In this document: piece after piece, positions 1 to 8,143 of the stretch
Numbering within the stretch: position 1 is the first letter of the stretch
Layout: each line of letters starts with the position of its first letter
Source of the DNA: JAAOZN01 sp964421575
GTDB lineage: Archaea; Thermoproteota; Nitrososphaeria; Nitrososphaerales; JAAOZN01
Length of the DNA stretch: 24,264 bases
Assembly: GCA_964421575.1 (NCBI GenBank)
Contig: CAYQXI010000107.1
Coordinates: 1 to 24,264 of the forward strand
Direction: 5' to 3'
The notes under the pieces: generated by a model
What the model saw: only the letters and a program-made list of their open reading frames with translations
Told to the model about the DNA's origin: nothing
The model's database searches: none
Position numbers and translations under genes: made by a program

Positions 1-525
1 ACTGAAGAGGAACAACTTGAGGTTTATCGCGCGGTCATAGACCTCGTTAAGTCTAGGGTTGAGAGGGCTAAGAGTGTTCAGAAGGGCAAGAAAGTTGAGG
101 AGCTTGATGTAGATGAGCTGGTGAAGTCGGTTCTGAGAGATGTGGAGAAGATCCACGGCATAGAAGCCAAAAGTTTCCCCGAGGACTACATAGGTGAATG
201 CCCACACAGAATCATAGAGGTTCCAAAGGGATCTAAGGTTGAGGCTGGCTTCGACTTAGAGGGGCCCTACGTCCAGATAGACGGTGAAAAGATCAGATGC
301 ACATCAATCTATGAAGCAAAATTCATCGAATACGCTCTCCTAGCCGGGAAGACCAACATACCCATACCCGAAGACAAAAACATACTAGAAAAAGCAGTCG
401 AAGAAAGGGGAAAACTCCTAAGAGACGCAAGAAAAGTAGTAGAAGATTTCCTTAACGAAACGATAACGGATAAGAAGCTAAGAGAAAAAGTAAGGTTCGA
501 GGTGTTCAGGAGGCTCGGTATATGA
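1..525 (+). CDS. Unrecognised protein, 5' end missing, partner gene of AN1-AAA+ ATPase
   Basis: The frame is open from base 1, so the gene begins before the window and 174 codons plus the stop are visible. The GTG at 121 is probably an internal Val codon, since the translation upstream is charged and helical like the rest. Three parts can be seen: a charged helical segment (about the first 50 residues), a central segment richer in predicted beta strand with a GECPH motif near residue 68, and a highly charged C-terminal helical tail ending in VFRRLGI. I do not recognise the family. The stop overlaps the next start in an ATGA arrangement, so the two are very probably translated together, and the product may be a partner of the AN1-AAA+ ATPase. 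That link is inference from gene order only. Confidence 0.7.
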   Translation, partial: TEEEQLEVYRAVIDLVKSRVERAKSVQKGKKVEELDVDELVKSVLRDVEKIHGIEAKSFPEDYIGECPHRIIEVPKGSKVEAGFDLEGPYVQIDGEKIRCTSIYEAKFIEYALLAGKTNIPIPEDKNILEKAVEERGKLLRDARKVVEDFLNETITDKKLREKVRFEVFRRLGI

Positions 526-1871
526 TGGGTGTATGCGACTACTGCCAAAAAGCAACCTACCTACCATTCTACTGTAAATACTGTGGCGGCACATTCTGCG
601 AAGAACATAGGCTGCCAGAGCAGCACGAATGCCCAAAGACCTACATCGAGGGAGTAATTTCACTTAAACCCGAAACCACCCTCAAAGCCGTTAAAGAAGA
701 CGAGTACGTAGTCGTTGAAAAGATGGATAGGGAGTTCGATCAACACCTCGAAAAAATCATACAAAACAGGCTCGACGAAACCATCGAATTCGGTAAAAAC
801 TTCACCGCAATAGACCTAGCAGTCTACCTCGTAAAGAACTTCGGCAAAATCTTATTCTTCGACCCCCTACTCACACTAGCCCAACAATACGCCATAGCAG
901 ACGTTGAAATAGTCAACGAAACAGGCGGCATCAGCGGGCGCACAGGCTTCAACCTAGCACTATTCGGAGACCCAGGCACCGGAAAGACCTTCGCCGCAAA
1001 AGACTTCATAATCGGCGACCCAGAAAAAGGCATACCAGCACACGGACTACCGGGCAGAAACAGATACTGCGGCGGGATGACACCAGCAAGATTCATAAAG
1101 ATAGGTAGAGCCTATGAAGGCAGAAAATTCGTCTTCATCGTCACAGAACTGAGAGAGTGGTTCACACACAGCTCAGGCATGGTCGAGCCTCTAAAACTCG
1201 CAATGGAGCACGGGGTTATAACGAAAGAGACATACAGAGAGGTCATAGAACCATACCGCTTCACCTCATTCTTCAGCGTCAACTACAACGCCACCATAAA
1301 ATCGGGCAAAGAATACAAAGTAAGTATGAGAGACCCAAACTTCAACGCAGTAGAAGACAGAATGCTCTGCAGACTACACGTCCTCACAAAAGAGAGATAC
1401 GAAGCATTAGCAGAAGCCCAGACCAGAGCTTGGCGCGGAGAGACAAAATACGAGTTAGCGGAGAAGATAAGAGACCACCTAACCCTAATACACGCAATAG
1501 AAACCAACCACCCAAAGATCAAACACCTCTTCAAAAAGAAACCCATACTACTCACAAACAGAGCAATCGAACTCATCACAACAACCAGAAGGACCATACT
1601 CGAACACATAGGCTACAAAGACTCCTTAGGCTTCAGCCCAAGATTAGAAATGAGGACACTACAACTTGCATCGGCTCTCTCATTAATCGGCTACTTCAAA
1701 CACGAAGGGAGCGATAAGATACCAATAGACGATCAAGCAATGAGGCTAGCTTTAAGGTTCTACGTCGAAGAAGCAGCAATAAGATCCAAAGAAAGCTTCG
1801 ACCCAGCCCACATACTCTTCGACATAGGCATATACCTAGCAGACGAAGACTTAGCAAAAAGTGCTAGCTAA
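522..1871 (+). CDS. AN1-type zinc finger fused to MCM/MoxR-like AAA+ ATPase
   Basis: 449 residues. The N-terminus (about 4-44) has the Cys/His spacing of an AN1 zinc finger: C5, C8, C18, C21, C26, H29, H35 and C37 are visible. A linker leads to a P-loop ATPase with Walker A GDPGTGKT at 149-156. The Walker B position reads FVFIVTEL (203-210), with Thr where Asp is usual before Glu. A sensor-1-like Asn lies in FFSVNYN (250-256), an arginine-finger-like EDRMLCRL at 278-285 and a sensor-2-like SPRLEM at 372-377. The layout resembles the helix-2-insert AAA+ group (MCM, MoxR). AN1 fingers in eukaryotes often occur in ubiquitin- or stress-linked proteins; no such role is shown here. The start overlaps the preceding gene's stop (ATGA), and the next ATG, three bases on, would also serve. 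The substrate is unknown. Confidence 0.8.
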   Translation: MMGVCDYCQKATYLPFYCKYCGGTFCEEHRLPEQHECPKTYIEGVISLKPETTLKAVKEDEYVVVEKMDREFDQHLEKIIQNRLDETIEFGKNFTAIDLAVYLVKNFGKILFFDPLLTLAQQYAIADVEIVNETGGISGRTGFNLALFGDPGTGKTFAAKDFIIGDPEKGIPAHGLPGRNRYCGGMTPARFIKIGRAYEGRKFVFIVTELREWFTHSSGMVEPLKLAMEHGVITKETYREVIEPYRFTSFFSVNYNATIKSGKEYKVSMRDPNFNAVEDRMLCRLHVLTKERYEALAEAQTRAWRGETKYELAEKIRDHLTLIHAIETNHPKIKHLFKKKPILLTNRAIELITTTRRTILEHIGYKDSLGFSPRLEMRTLQLASALSLIGYFKHEGSDKIPIDDQAMRLALRFYVEEAAIRSKESFDPAHILFDIGIYLADEDLAKSAS

Positions 1872-1906
1872 TTTTAACACATATAATTCAGCAAAGTAAC
1901 CCAAAG

Positions 1907-1916
1907 ACTTAATTTT
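1907..1916 (+). promoter_or_regulatory. TATA-like box before pyrG
   Basis: ACTTAATTTT is centred about 25 bases before the pyrG ATG, the distance expected for an archaeal promoter making a nearly leaderless message. A second AT-rich stretch at 1880-1888 is too far upstream for that. The assignment rests on position only. Confidence 0.35.
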
Positions 1917-1936
1917 CTGCTGGTAGAGATAGTGGT

Positions 1937-3550
1937 ATGCCAAAGTACATCTTCGTCACAGGCGGGGTGATGTCTGGTCTAGGGAAGGGTGTCACCACAG
2001 CTTCCGTAGCAAAGCTCCTCAAGCTCTCTGGGCTTAAGGTTACGTGCATAAAGATAGACCCCTACCTTAATGTCGATGCAGGCACAATGAATCCCATAAT
2101 ACACGGCGAAGTCTTTGTCACCGATGACGGCGGCGAAACAGACATGGACATAGGTACCTACGAAAGGTTTCTAGACCAGAACCTCAGCAGACGCCACAAC
2201 ATAACAACTGGCCAGATCTATAAAGCGGTGATAGAGGCTGAGAGGCGCGGCGACTACCTAGGCAAATGTGTCCAGATCATACCCCACATAACAGACGAAA
2301 TTAAAAGAAGGATAAAGCAAGTCGTCCAAGAAGAAGGCGCCGACATAGGCGTAGTAGAGTGCGGAGGCACAGTAGGAGACATTGAAAGCCTACCCTTTTT
2401 AGAGGCTATGAGGCAGATGAGGCTTGAAGTCGGACCAACAAACTCACTCTTCCTACACGTAACACTAGCCCCAGAGTTAGAGACCGTAAAAGAGCAGAAG
2501 ACCAAGCCTACACAGCACAGCGTCCAAGAGCTGAGAAGGATCGGCATACAACCAGACATAATCGTGGTGAGAAGCAAAAGACCCCTAGCCCAGCAAGCCA
2601 GAGAAAAGATCTCCCTATTCACCAGCGTACCAATAGAAGCTGTCATATCCAACCCGGATGCCGAATCCGTCTATGATGTGCCAGAAGTGCTCGAAAGACA
2701 GGGGGTAACAAAGGTAATAGCAAACAGACTCAACCTAACCGTAGAAAAGACCGATCTAGAAGAATGGACAAAGGTAGCGGAATCCTTCAAAAAGACAACA
2801 ACCAAAGTAAACATCGCTATGGTCGGAAAATACGTGAGCTTAGCAGACAGCTACGTCAGCATAAACCACGCTCTACTACATTCAGGCGCTAAACTAGGTG
2901 CAGCAATCAGTATAGATTGGGTAGACTCAGAACTCATAGAGAAAAACAAGGAAGCACTCAATACTTTGAGCACATATGACGGCATACTAATTCCAGGCGG
3001 CTTCGGAAAAAGGGGGATCGAGGGGAAGATAGAAGCCGCAGTATACGCCATCAAACACAACATACCGTATTTGGGGATATGCCTAGGCTTCCAGATCGCA
3101 GCCATAGCGATCGCACGCCACATCTGCGGACTTGATGGCGCAAACTCAACCGAGTTTGATCCAGATACCCCTCACCCTGTGATAGATCTGCTGCCTGAGC
3201 AGAAAGAGGTTAGGGAGATGGGTGCTACGATGCGCTTAGGTGGGCACGATATCTTCCTCAAAGAAGGAACCCGAGCCTACAAACTTTACGGTAAGAGTGT
3301 GATAAGAGAGAGGCATAGGCATAGATACGAATTCAACCAGAGGTATAAACCGATGTTTGAGGCCAAGGGCATCGTCTTCTCTGGGTATAGTGATGAAGGG
3401 AGGAGACTGGAGATACTTGAGATGCCGACGCACCCCTTCTTCATAGCCACACAATTCCACGCCGAGTTCACCAGCAGACCCGGGAAACCAAACCCTGTCT
3501 ATCTAGGGTTTATCCAAGCCTGCGTTGAAAATTCCAGAAGCCGAGCTTAA
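1937..3550 (+). CDS. pyrG: CTP synthase (glutamine-hydrolysing)
   Basis: This enzyme aminates UTP to CTP using ATP and glutamine, the last step of de novo pyrimidine nucleotide synthesis, in the cytoplasm. The 537 residues match the usual length. The N-terminal synthetase domain opens with the typical GGVMSGLGKG loop (9-18), followed by DPYLNVDAGTMNP (41-53), metal-ligand candidates D71 and E141, and ECGGTVGDIES (141-151). The C-terminal class I amidotransferase domain starts near 290, with the oxyanion-region motif IPGGFG (352-357), nucleophile C382 in GICLGFQ, and H508 and E510 in QFHAEF (the commoner form is QFHPEF). The ATG at 1937 gives the canonical N-terminus. A TATA-like sequence and a 65-base gap suggest an independent promoter. 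pyrF of the same pathway lies about 5 kb away on the other strand. Confidence 0.97.
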   Translation: MPKYIFVTGGVMSGLGKGVTTASVAKLLKLSGLKVTCIKIDPYLNVDAGTMNPIIHGEVFVTDDGGETDMDIGTYERFLDQNLSRRHNITTGQIYKAVIEAERRGDYLGKCVQIIPHITDEIKRRIKQVVQEEGADIGVVECGGTVGDIESLPFLEAMRQMRLEVGPTNSLFLHVTLAPELETVKEQKTKPTQHSVQELRRIGIQPDIIVVRSKRPLAQQAREKISLFTSVPIEAVISNPDAESVYDVPEVLERQGVTKVIANRLNLTVEKTDLEEWTKVAESFKKTTTKVNIAMVGKYVSLADSYVSINHALLHSGAKLGAAISIDWVDSELIEKNKEALNTLSTYDGILIPGGFGKRGIEGKIEAAVYAIKHNIPYLGICLGFQIAAIAIARHICGLDGANSTEFDPDTPHPVIDLLPEQKEVREMGATMRLGGHDIFLKEGTRAYKLYGKSVIRERHRHRYEFNQRYKPMFEAKGIVFSGYSDEGRRLEILEMPTHPFFIATQFHAEFTSRPGKPNPVYLGFIQACVENSRSRA

Positions 3551-3576
3551 CCCTTTACTTAACCTACCGCAAATAC

Positions 3577-3586
3577 TAATATAAAC
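3577..3586 (+). promoter_or_regulatory. TATA box of radA
   Basis: TAATATAAAC lies in the 61-base gap after pyrG, centred about 31 bases before the radA ATG. Transcription would be expected to begin only a few bases before the start codon. This is inferred from sequence and spacing. Confidence 0.5.
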
Positions 3587-3606
3587 AACCTTATGGCAAG
3601 TAGATA

Positions 3607-3611
3607 GGAGG
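3607..3611 (+). promoter_or_regulatory. GGAGG directly against the radA start codon
   Basis: A full GGAGG is followed immediately by ATG, with no spacer. An ordinary Shine-Dalgarno site needs several bases between the two, so either it does not act in the usual way or the message is nearly leaderless. The same adjacency recurs before the THEP1 gene. Confidence 0.4.
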
Positions 3612-4595
3612 ATGAGTATAGAAGAGCTTAGCCTAGATACATTGGATGGTATAGGGCCTGTTACAAAGCAGAAGCTGGAGAATGCAGGAATCTACACGAT
3701 ACTCGATCTAGCGATACGTGGCCCAGCTGAGATAGCCGATGCCATAGGGGTAGATCTTAAGAAGGCCATCGAGTTCAGCAGTAGCGCTAGAGCTAGGCTA
3801 ATCGAACTTGGGCTACTCGAGAAAGAGTTCATCCCGGCGAGTGAGATCTATAAACGGCGGCAGAATATTGAGAGGATAACTACTGGCTCCAAGAATCTGG
3901 ATGAATTGCTGGATGGGGGCATAGAGACCCAGGCGGTTACTGAATTCTACGGCGAATTCGGAAGCGGGAAGACACAGATCTGCCACACACTGTGTGTAAC
4001 GGTTCAGTTGAGCAGAGATAAAGGCGGGCTTGACGCTGGAGCAGTGTATATTGATACGGAGAACACCTTCAGACCAGAAAGGATATTCCAGATAGCAGAA
4101 GCACGCGGATTAGACCCCCTAAAGACACTTGAGCGGATAATAGTTGCAAAAGCATACAACAGCTCACACCAAGAGCTGATAGTTTCAGAACTCGGCTCTG
4201 TCGTTGATAAAATGCCCATAAAGCTTGTAGTCGTAGACTCAGCGGTTGCGCACTATAGAGCAGAATTCCTCGGCAGAAGCACTTTAGCTGAGAGGCAGCA
4301 GAGGCTCAACAGGTTCATGCACCTCCTTCTAAGAACCGCTGAGGCAAGAAACCTTGCGGTCGTGGTTACAAATCAAGTTCAAGCCTCACCCGACGTCTTC
4401 TTCGGCGACCCTAGTAAGCCGACCGGAGGGCATGTTGTAGCACACACCAGCACCTACAGAATCTATCTTAAGAAGTCGGGTAAGAATCGCATCGCTAGGA
4501 TCATAGATAGCCCCTACCATCCTGAACGCGAGACCGTCTTCGTCTTAAACGAAAAAGGTGTAGACGACCCTGAAGATACACCTAAAAGACGGTAA
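3612..4595 (+). CDS. radA: RadA, archaeal RecA/Rad51-family recombinase
   Basis: RadA forms ATP-dependent filaments on single-stranded DNA and carries out strand exchange in homologous recombination and repair. The 327 residues match archaeal RadA. The N-terminal domain holds a helix-hairpin-helix (LDGIGPVTKQKLENAGI, 11-27) that binds DNA. The ATPase core has the characteristic Walker A GEFGSGKT (114-121), Walker B LVVVDS (205-210) and the conserved block QVQASPDVFFGDP (255-267), leading into the DNA-binding loop region GGHVVAH. The polar C-terminus DPEDTPKRR is typical. It stands alone between pyrG and a membrane protein gene, with its own TATA box. ATG 3612 is the only reasonable start, because an in-frame ATG would have to lie beyond the helix-hairpin-helix. 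No intein or insertion is present. Confidence 0.97.
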   Translation: MSIEELSLDTLDGIGPVTKQKLENAGIYTILDLAIRGPAEIADAIGVDLKKAIEFSSSARARLIELGLLEKEFIPASEIYKRRQNIERITTGSKNLDELLDGGIETQAVTEFYGEFGSGKTQICHTLCVTVQLSRDKGGLDAGAVYIDTENTFRPERIFQIAEARGLDPLKTLERIIVAKAYNSSHQELIVSELGSVVDKMPIKLVVVDSAVAHYRAEFLGRSTLAERQQRLNRFMHLLLRTAEARNLAVVVTNQVQASPDVFFGDPSKPTGGHVVAHTSTYRIYLKKSGKNRIARIIDSPYHPERETVFVLNEKGVDDPEDTPKRR

Positions 4596-4600
4596 GACAA

Positions 4601-4609
4601 CTTTATAAC
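4601..4609 (+). promoter_or_regulatory. TATA-like box before the secreted protein gene
   Basis: CTTTATAAC follows the radA stop within six bases. It is centred about 36 bases before the TTG used as start and about 23 bases before an out-of-frame ATG at 4628. That leaves open whether the true start has been displaced by an indel. Confidence 0.4.
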
Positions 4610-4640
4610 ACCACATCTAACCACGGTATGCAGAAGAAAG

Positions 4641-7313
4641 TTGAGGAAGGCCCTAATACCTCTAATAATACTCTTAACACTAACCTTTATAATACAACCT
4701 TACCCCACCTATTCTTACGAAGCCCAGTTTAGAGAAGAAATTAGGTTCTTCGTAACCAAAGATGCGGTCGTCGTTAGCACAATCTTGAGTGGAGAGAATA
4801 TTACTTTGGCAGGGTTGGAAGAAGAGTCGCTGCAAGGCGTTAACAGCTGCAGGCTTATAGCATCCTTTGTCGCTGAATGGCTTCCTGAGTTCTACATACT
4901 GGGGGATGAGGGTTATAGGGCGCTGCCTTTAAGCCCACCTCCAAAAGAGGGGCTGACACTCATAATCGACGCTGATGAAGAAGTGCGAGCAGACCAAGCA
5001 GCTGAAGCGTTAGGTAGAGTAATGAAAGCAGCTTTCACACAGATAGGCGTTGAAGACAGCAAGTATATCTACTATTCACACTGCAACTTCAGATACATAT
5101 GCCAGATTCTCCTAGGAACCTTACCTAACTTTGATGGCGGTTTCACCAATCTCGTAAGATCGGTGTTTTCAGAGAAGAGTCTACAGTTCATTGTATTCGA
5201 GGCAGCAAGATCTCAGATGGGCTTCTCCAAGCAGCTAACGCTGCAATATGCTGAGGCAAGAAGCTTAGCACCTATATTCGATTTGGATGCAATTCTCTCG
5301 GGTTTCTCTAACACTACCGCATCAAAAGATGTTGGTGAGAGTAGGGTTGAGGTGTTTTTTGCCGATGCGCTGACATCCTCAGCTTCTCTACCTAATAATG
5401 TTGAGGCGGTAAACTTTATTGAAAACCTCTCCTCTAAGGTTTTGTTTAAAGTGGGTGTCGAGGAAAAGCCGCCTTTATCTAAGATCGAACTCATCTATTA
5501 CCCCCCTCTGATCAAAGTGGAGAGGGTTGTTGATGTGGGGGTTGTCGAGGCCGCTGAGGGAAGGGATACAGTCGAAGTTACACTTAGGTTAGAGAATGTG
5601 GCGCCGGCGAACAGCTTAGCAGCAGAAGACTTGGCTGTAAACGAAGATTGGTGGATGGGTAAGTTCGAGTTTGTCAGCGGGAATGCCTCGCTAAAAGATG
5701 TTACTTTAAAACCCGGGGAGAAGGTTGAGATCAAATATGTGCTCAGATTAACTGAGAAGACACCATCAGATCTTTATGTATCTGGTGAGACTACACCCAT
5801 AACCTACACATATAGGCTCGGCGATAGGAGCTTTAGTGGTAGAGTGTATCCTAATGACGTAAGGCTGGTCTTAAATAAGCATAGACCAACGCTCCTCGTA
5901 ACAGCTGAACCGAAAGAACCCAGCCCAATCGAATCTACGAACGGATTGACGCTCAAAATCTCAAATGTAGGGACAAGAAGCGCATTTGACGTGACAGTAA
6001 CGTTAGCTGGTAGTAAGGTCGCATCCAAATCTGTTCTAGAGAAGGGTGGAAGCTGGGTAGTTGAGGTCCCTGTCAAGCCTGAATGCTTAACTCAACCACT
6101 TCAGGATGTGAGGGTCTCTGTTGGGTGGGTTGATGAAGAGGGTGAGAAGATGGTTTCAGCAAATATTCTTCCGATTCGGTTCAGCCGCTCCACTCTTGGT
6201 GCACCGAGGGTCAGCATAAGCCAAACGGTGGATGCCTCTCCAGACGGAGATGGGTTGATTGTGAACGGAGTTATTAAAGCCTCGATTGAATCTGCAAACA
6301 GAACTTTGATTAAGCTTTCAGCGCAGATACCAGAGGGTTTTGAATTAGTTGGAGGCAACTTCACAGTCAGCGGGAGGTTTATGGAGGCATCATCAGTATG
6401 CGAGGGAAACGTTGAACAACTCTTTGACTATGTGTTAAGATCAAACTGCTCTCTAAGCTTCATTCAACCACCATTCTTGGCTGAGGTAGAGTGGAGTGGG
6501 TTCACTTTTAGGGTTGCGTCAAACTCATACGCCTATGCTGGGGGGCTTAAAGTTAACCTAGCTCTCTCGAAACCCGCGACATTCAAAGGCTCGACATCAG
6601 ATGTGAAGGTCTCTATAATTAACCTAGGTCCGTTCCCTATCTACGATTTTAAAGTGTGGTCTTTAAATTACTCTTATGTTGCTGCGCAGCGTTTAGAGAG
6701 GAGTGTTTATGTTATCGAGGTCGGTCAGACGGTTACACTCGATTTCAACATTCGTTACCTAACCGCTGGCACCCATCAATACACCCCTATTGCGGGTAGA
6801 TTCGTCTTTTCAGCGCAAAACCAAACCCTAAATATGCAGCCGGTAACTGTGCTTGTAGAGAAGCCTATCAAACTATCTTTGACCCAGCCTAGCTCACTTG
6901 TTGAGAAGCAAGAGGCTACTCTCACCTTTACGCTTTCCAATCCTTCTTCGTTTACGGTCTACAATGTGGTGGCAGAAGTTTTGTTAAGTGGTGCAGAAAC
7001 ACCAGATACAGCCATCGTGATAAGGGTCGATGAACTCAAAGCTGGGCAGAGCGTAAACAAGACGGTTCAGATCACACCTTCTTCGGTGCTATCCCTAAAG
7101 ATCACCTCGAAAGTCAACTTTAGCTTTGAAGGCGAGGATCTTGAGGGCGAGGCTTTTGAGAGGGAGCTAGCGGTCGCTGAGAATCTGCAGATTAGATACG
7201 CTCTACCCGTCGCTATCGGTGTAGTAGTAATCATAATCACAGCTTATCTCTCACGCCAAAGAGTTGTAAAAGAACAAGCTGGTGAGCAGAGGAAGAAGGC
7301 TGTTGACGTATGA
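4641..7313 (+). CDS. Large secreted, C-terminally membrane-anchored protein with CARDB-like repeats
   Basis: 890 residues. The N-terminus is a clear signal peptide: MRK, then the hydrophobic stretch ALIPLIILLTLTFII, then a polar segment. One transmembrane helix near 854-870 is followed by a short basic tail, so most of the protein should lie outside the cell. The body is strand-rich, and from about residue 415 it has repeated segments with LKISNVG, VSIINLGP and FTLSNPSS motifs at the same point in each repeat, as in CARDB/alpha-galactosidase-NEW3-type Ig-like folds. The N-terminal 250 residues are less repetitive and contain several Cys (in SCRL, HCNFRYICQ). The start is an unusual TTG without a Shine-Dalgarno site; a TTG fits the signal peptide exactly. 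No enzyme motif was found. A role as surface or adhesion protein is a guess. Confidence 0.8.
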   Translation: MRKALIPLIILLTLTFIIQPYPTYSYEAQFREEIRFFVTKDAVVVSTILSGENITLAGLEEESLQGVNSCRLIASFVAEWLPEFYILGDEGYRALPLSPPPKEGLTLIIDADEEVRADQAAEALGRVMKAAFTQIGVEDSKYIYYSHCNFRYICQILLGTLPNFDGGFTNLVRSVFSEKSLQFIVFEAARSQMGFSKQLTLQYAEARSLAPIFDLDAILSGFSNTTASKDVGESRVEVFFADALTSSASLPNNVEAVNFIENLSSKVLFKVGVEEKPPLSKIELIYYPPLIKVERVVDVGVVEAAEGRDTVEVTLRLENVAPANSLAAEDLAVNEDWWMGKFEFVSGNASLKDVTLKPGEKVEIKYVLRLTEKTPSDLYVSGETTPITYTYRLGDRSFSGRVYPNDVRLVLNKHRPTLLVTAEPKEPSPIESTNGLTLKISNVGTRSAFDVTVTLAGSKVASKSVLEKGGSWVVEVPVKPECLTQPLQDVRVSVGWVDEEGEKMVSANILPIRFSRSTLGAPRVSISQTVDASPDGDGLIVNGVIKASIESANRTLIKLSAQIPEGFELVGGNFTVSGRFMEASSVCEGNVEQLFDYVLRSNCSLSFIQPPFLAEVEWSGFTFRVASNSYAYAGGLKVNLALSKPATFKGSTSDVKVSIINLGPFPIYDFKVWSLNYSYVAAQRLERSVYVIEVGQTVTLDFNIRYLTAGTHQYTPIAGRFVFSAQNQTLNMQPVTVLVEKPIKLSLTQPSSLVEKQEATLTFTLSNPSSFTVYNVVAEVLLSGAETPDTAIVIRVDELKAGQSVNKTVQITPSSVLSLKITSKVNFSFEGEDLEGEAFERELAVAENLQIRYALPVAIGVVVIIITAYLSRQRVVKEQAGEQRKKAVDV

Positions 7314-8103
7314 AGATGTTATCGTTGAAGCGCTTGAGCGTGCTAAAAGAAGGTTTGCTGAAATTAGGGTAAGTGGGGAAGCAACCAAAATTATTGGGAG
7401 GGGTGCTTCAGGAGATAGAACGCTGCTGCTCGATAAGGCTCTTGAAGACGAAATACTAACACTTCTGAAAGAGCGGCTAGAGAGATGCCTAATAATCTCG
7501 GAGGAAGCTGGTTTTGTTGGAGACCCAGCCTCAGAACTAACGGCGCTCGTTGATCCAGTCGATGGTAGCACCAATGCTGGGCGTGGTATACCGTTTTTCT
7601 CAGCGAGTGTTGCTATAGCGCTGGGTAGAAGGTTCTCTGATATTGTGTCTGCTGGTACCGTGGATCTGGTGAATGGTGAGATCATAGTAGCATCGAAGGG
7701 TAGGGGGTGTAGGGTTGATGGTAAAGAGGCGCATCCATCAACGATAGATGATTTGAGCGCAGCTGTAATTTCTTTGAGCCTTAGGGTTAAGGGGCAGTAT
7801 AAGAACGACCCACACTTACTAGCCAATCTTCTTAACAACATAAGGCACCCGCGGATCCTTGGGACAGCAGCCCTAGAAACGGCGTATGTTGCTGTAGGTA
7901 AGGTGGATGGCTTCATAGAACCTTATCCTAGGCTGAGAACCTACGACTGTCTACCCTCGCTATTCTTAGTCAAGGAGGCTAAAGGTGTATTCAAAATTCT
8001 TAACACGCCAGAAGACATAGACCTAAGAAGTAATGTGACGCTGGGCTATGTTGCAGCTGGCTGCCAAGCCCTGTTAGATAAGATTCTGAAGCTAATGGGT
8101 TAA
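7282..8103 (+). CDS. Inositol-monophosphatase-family phosphatase (IMPase / archaeal FBPase-like)
   Basis: A metal-dependent sugar-phosphate phosphatase. Visible family motifs are the metal-binding EE (74-75), DPVDGSTN (91-98) and the C-terminal pattern GTAALETAYVAVGKVDGF (194-211) with a third acidic ligand, D222, in TYDCLPS. The family's WDxAAG is altered to YDCLPS here. The 273-residue length is normal. In archaea such enzymes act on inositol 1-phosphate, on fructose 1,6-bisphosphate or on both; sequence alone does not decide. The GTG at 7282 lies inside the end of the preceding gene (32-base overlap). A TTG at 7303, with GAGG about ten bases upstream, is an equally good start and would shorten the protein by seven residues. 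Co-transcription with the surface protein gene is likely. Confidence 0.88.
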   Translation: MSRGRRLLTYEDVIVEALERAKRRFAEIRVSGEATKIIGRGASGDRTLLLDKALEDEILTLLKERLERCLIISEEAGFVGDPASELTALVDPVDGSTNAGRGIPFFSASVAIALGRRFSDIVSAGTVDLVNGEIIVASKGRGCRVDGKEAHPSTIDDLSAAVISLSLRVKGQYKNDPHLLANLLNNIRHPRILGTAALETAYVAVGKVDGFIEPYPRLRTYDCLPSLFLVKEAKGVFKILNTPEDIDLRSNVTLGYVAAGCQALLDKILKLMG

Positions 8104-8108
8104 AAGGC

Positions 8109-8122
8109 TAATTAATGGGCTA
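8109..8122 (+). promoter_or_regulatory. TATA-type promoter element of the Nudix gene
   Basis: TAATTAATGGGCTA ends exactly 21 bases before the TTG start. The same 14 bases occur, with the same 21-base spacing, before purA on the other strand. The AT-rich half is centred about 30 bases before the start, as for a TATA box of a nearly leaderless message. Confidence 0.45.
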
Positions 8123-8143
8123 ATTTAAGGGTATATTTGGGGT

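Noticed and set aside
1157..1717. A 186-codon open frame inside the AN1-AAA+ gene
   Set aside because: It is very rich in Arg, Gln, His and Asn, has no recognisable domain and lies wholly within a gene with clear motifs. It is a by-product of the G-poor codon use.
7251..7916. A 221-codon open frame opposite the inositol-monophosphatase-family gene
   Set aside because: It is Ser/Leu-rich without motifs and lies opposite a gene with intact catalytic motifs.
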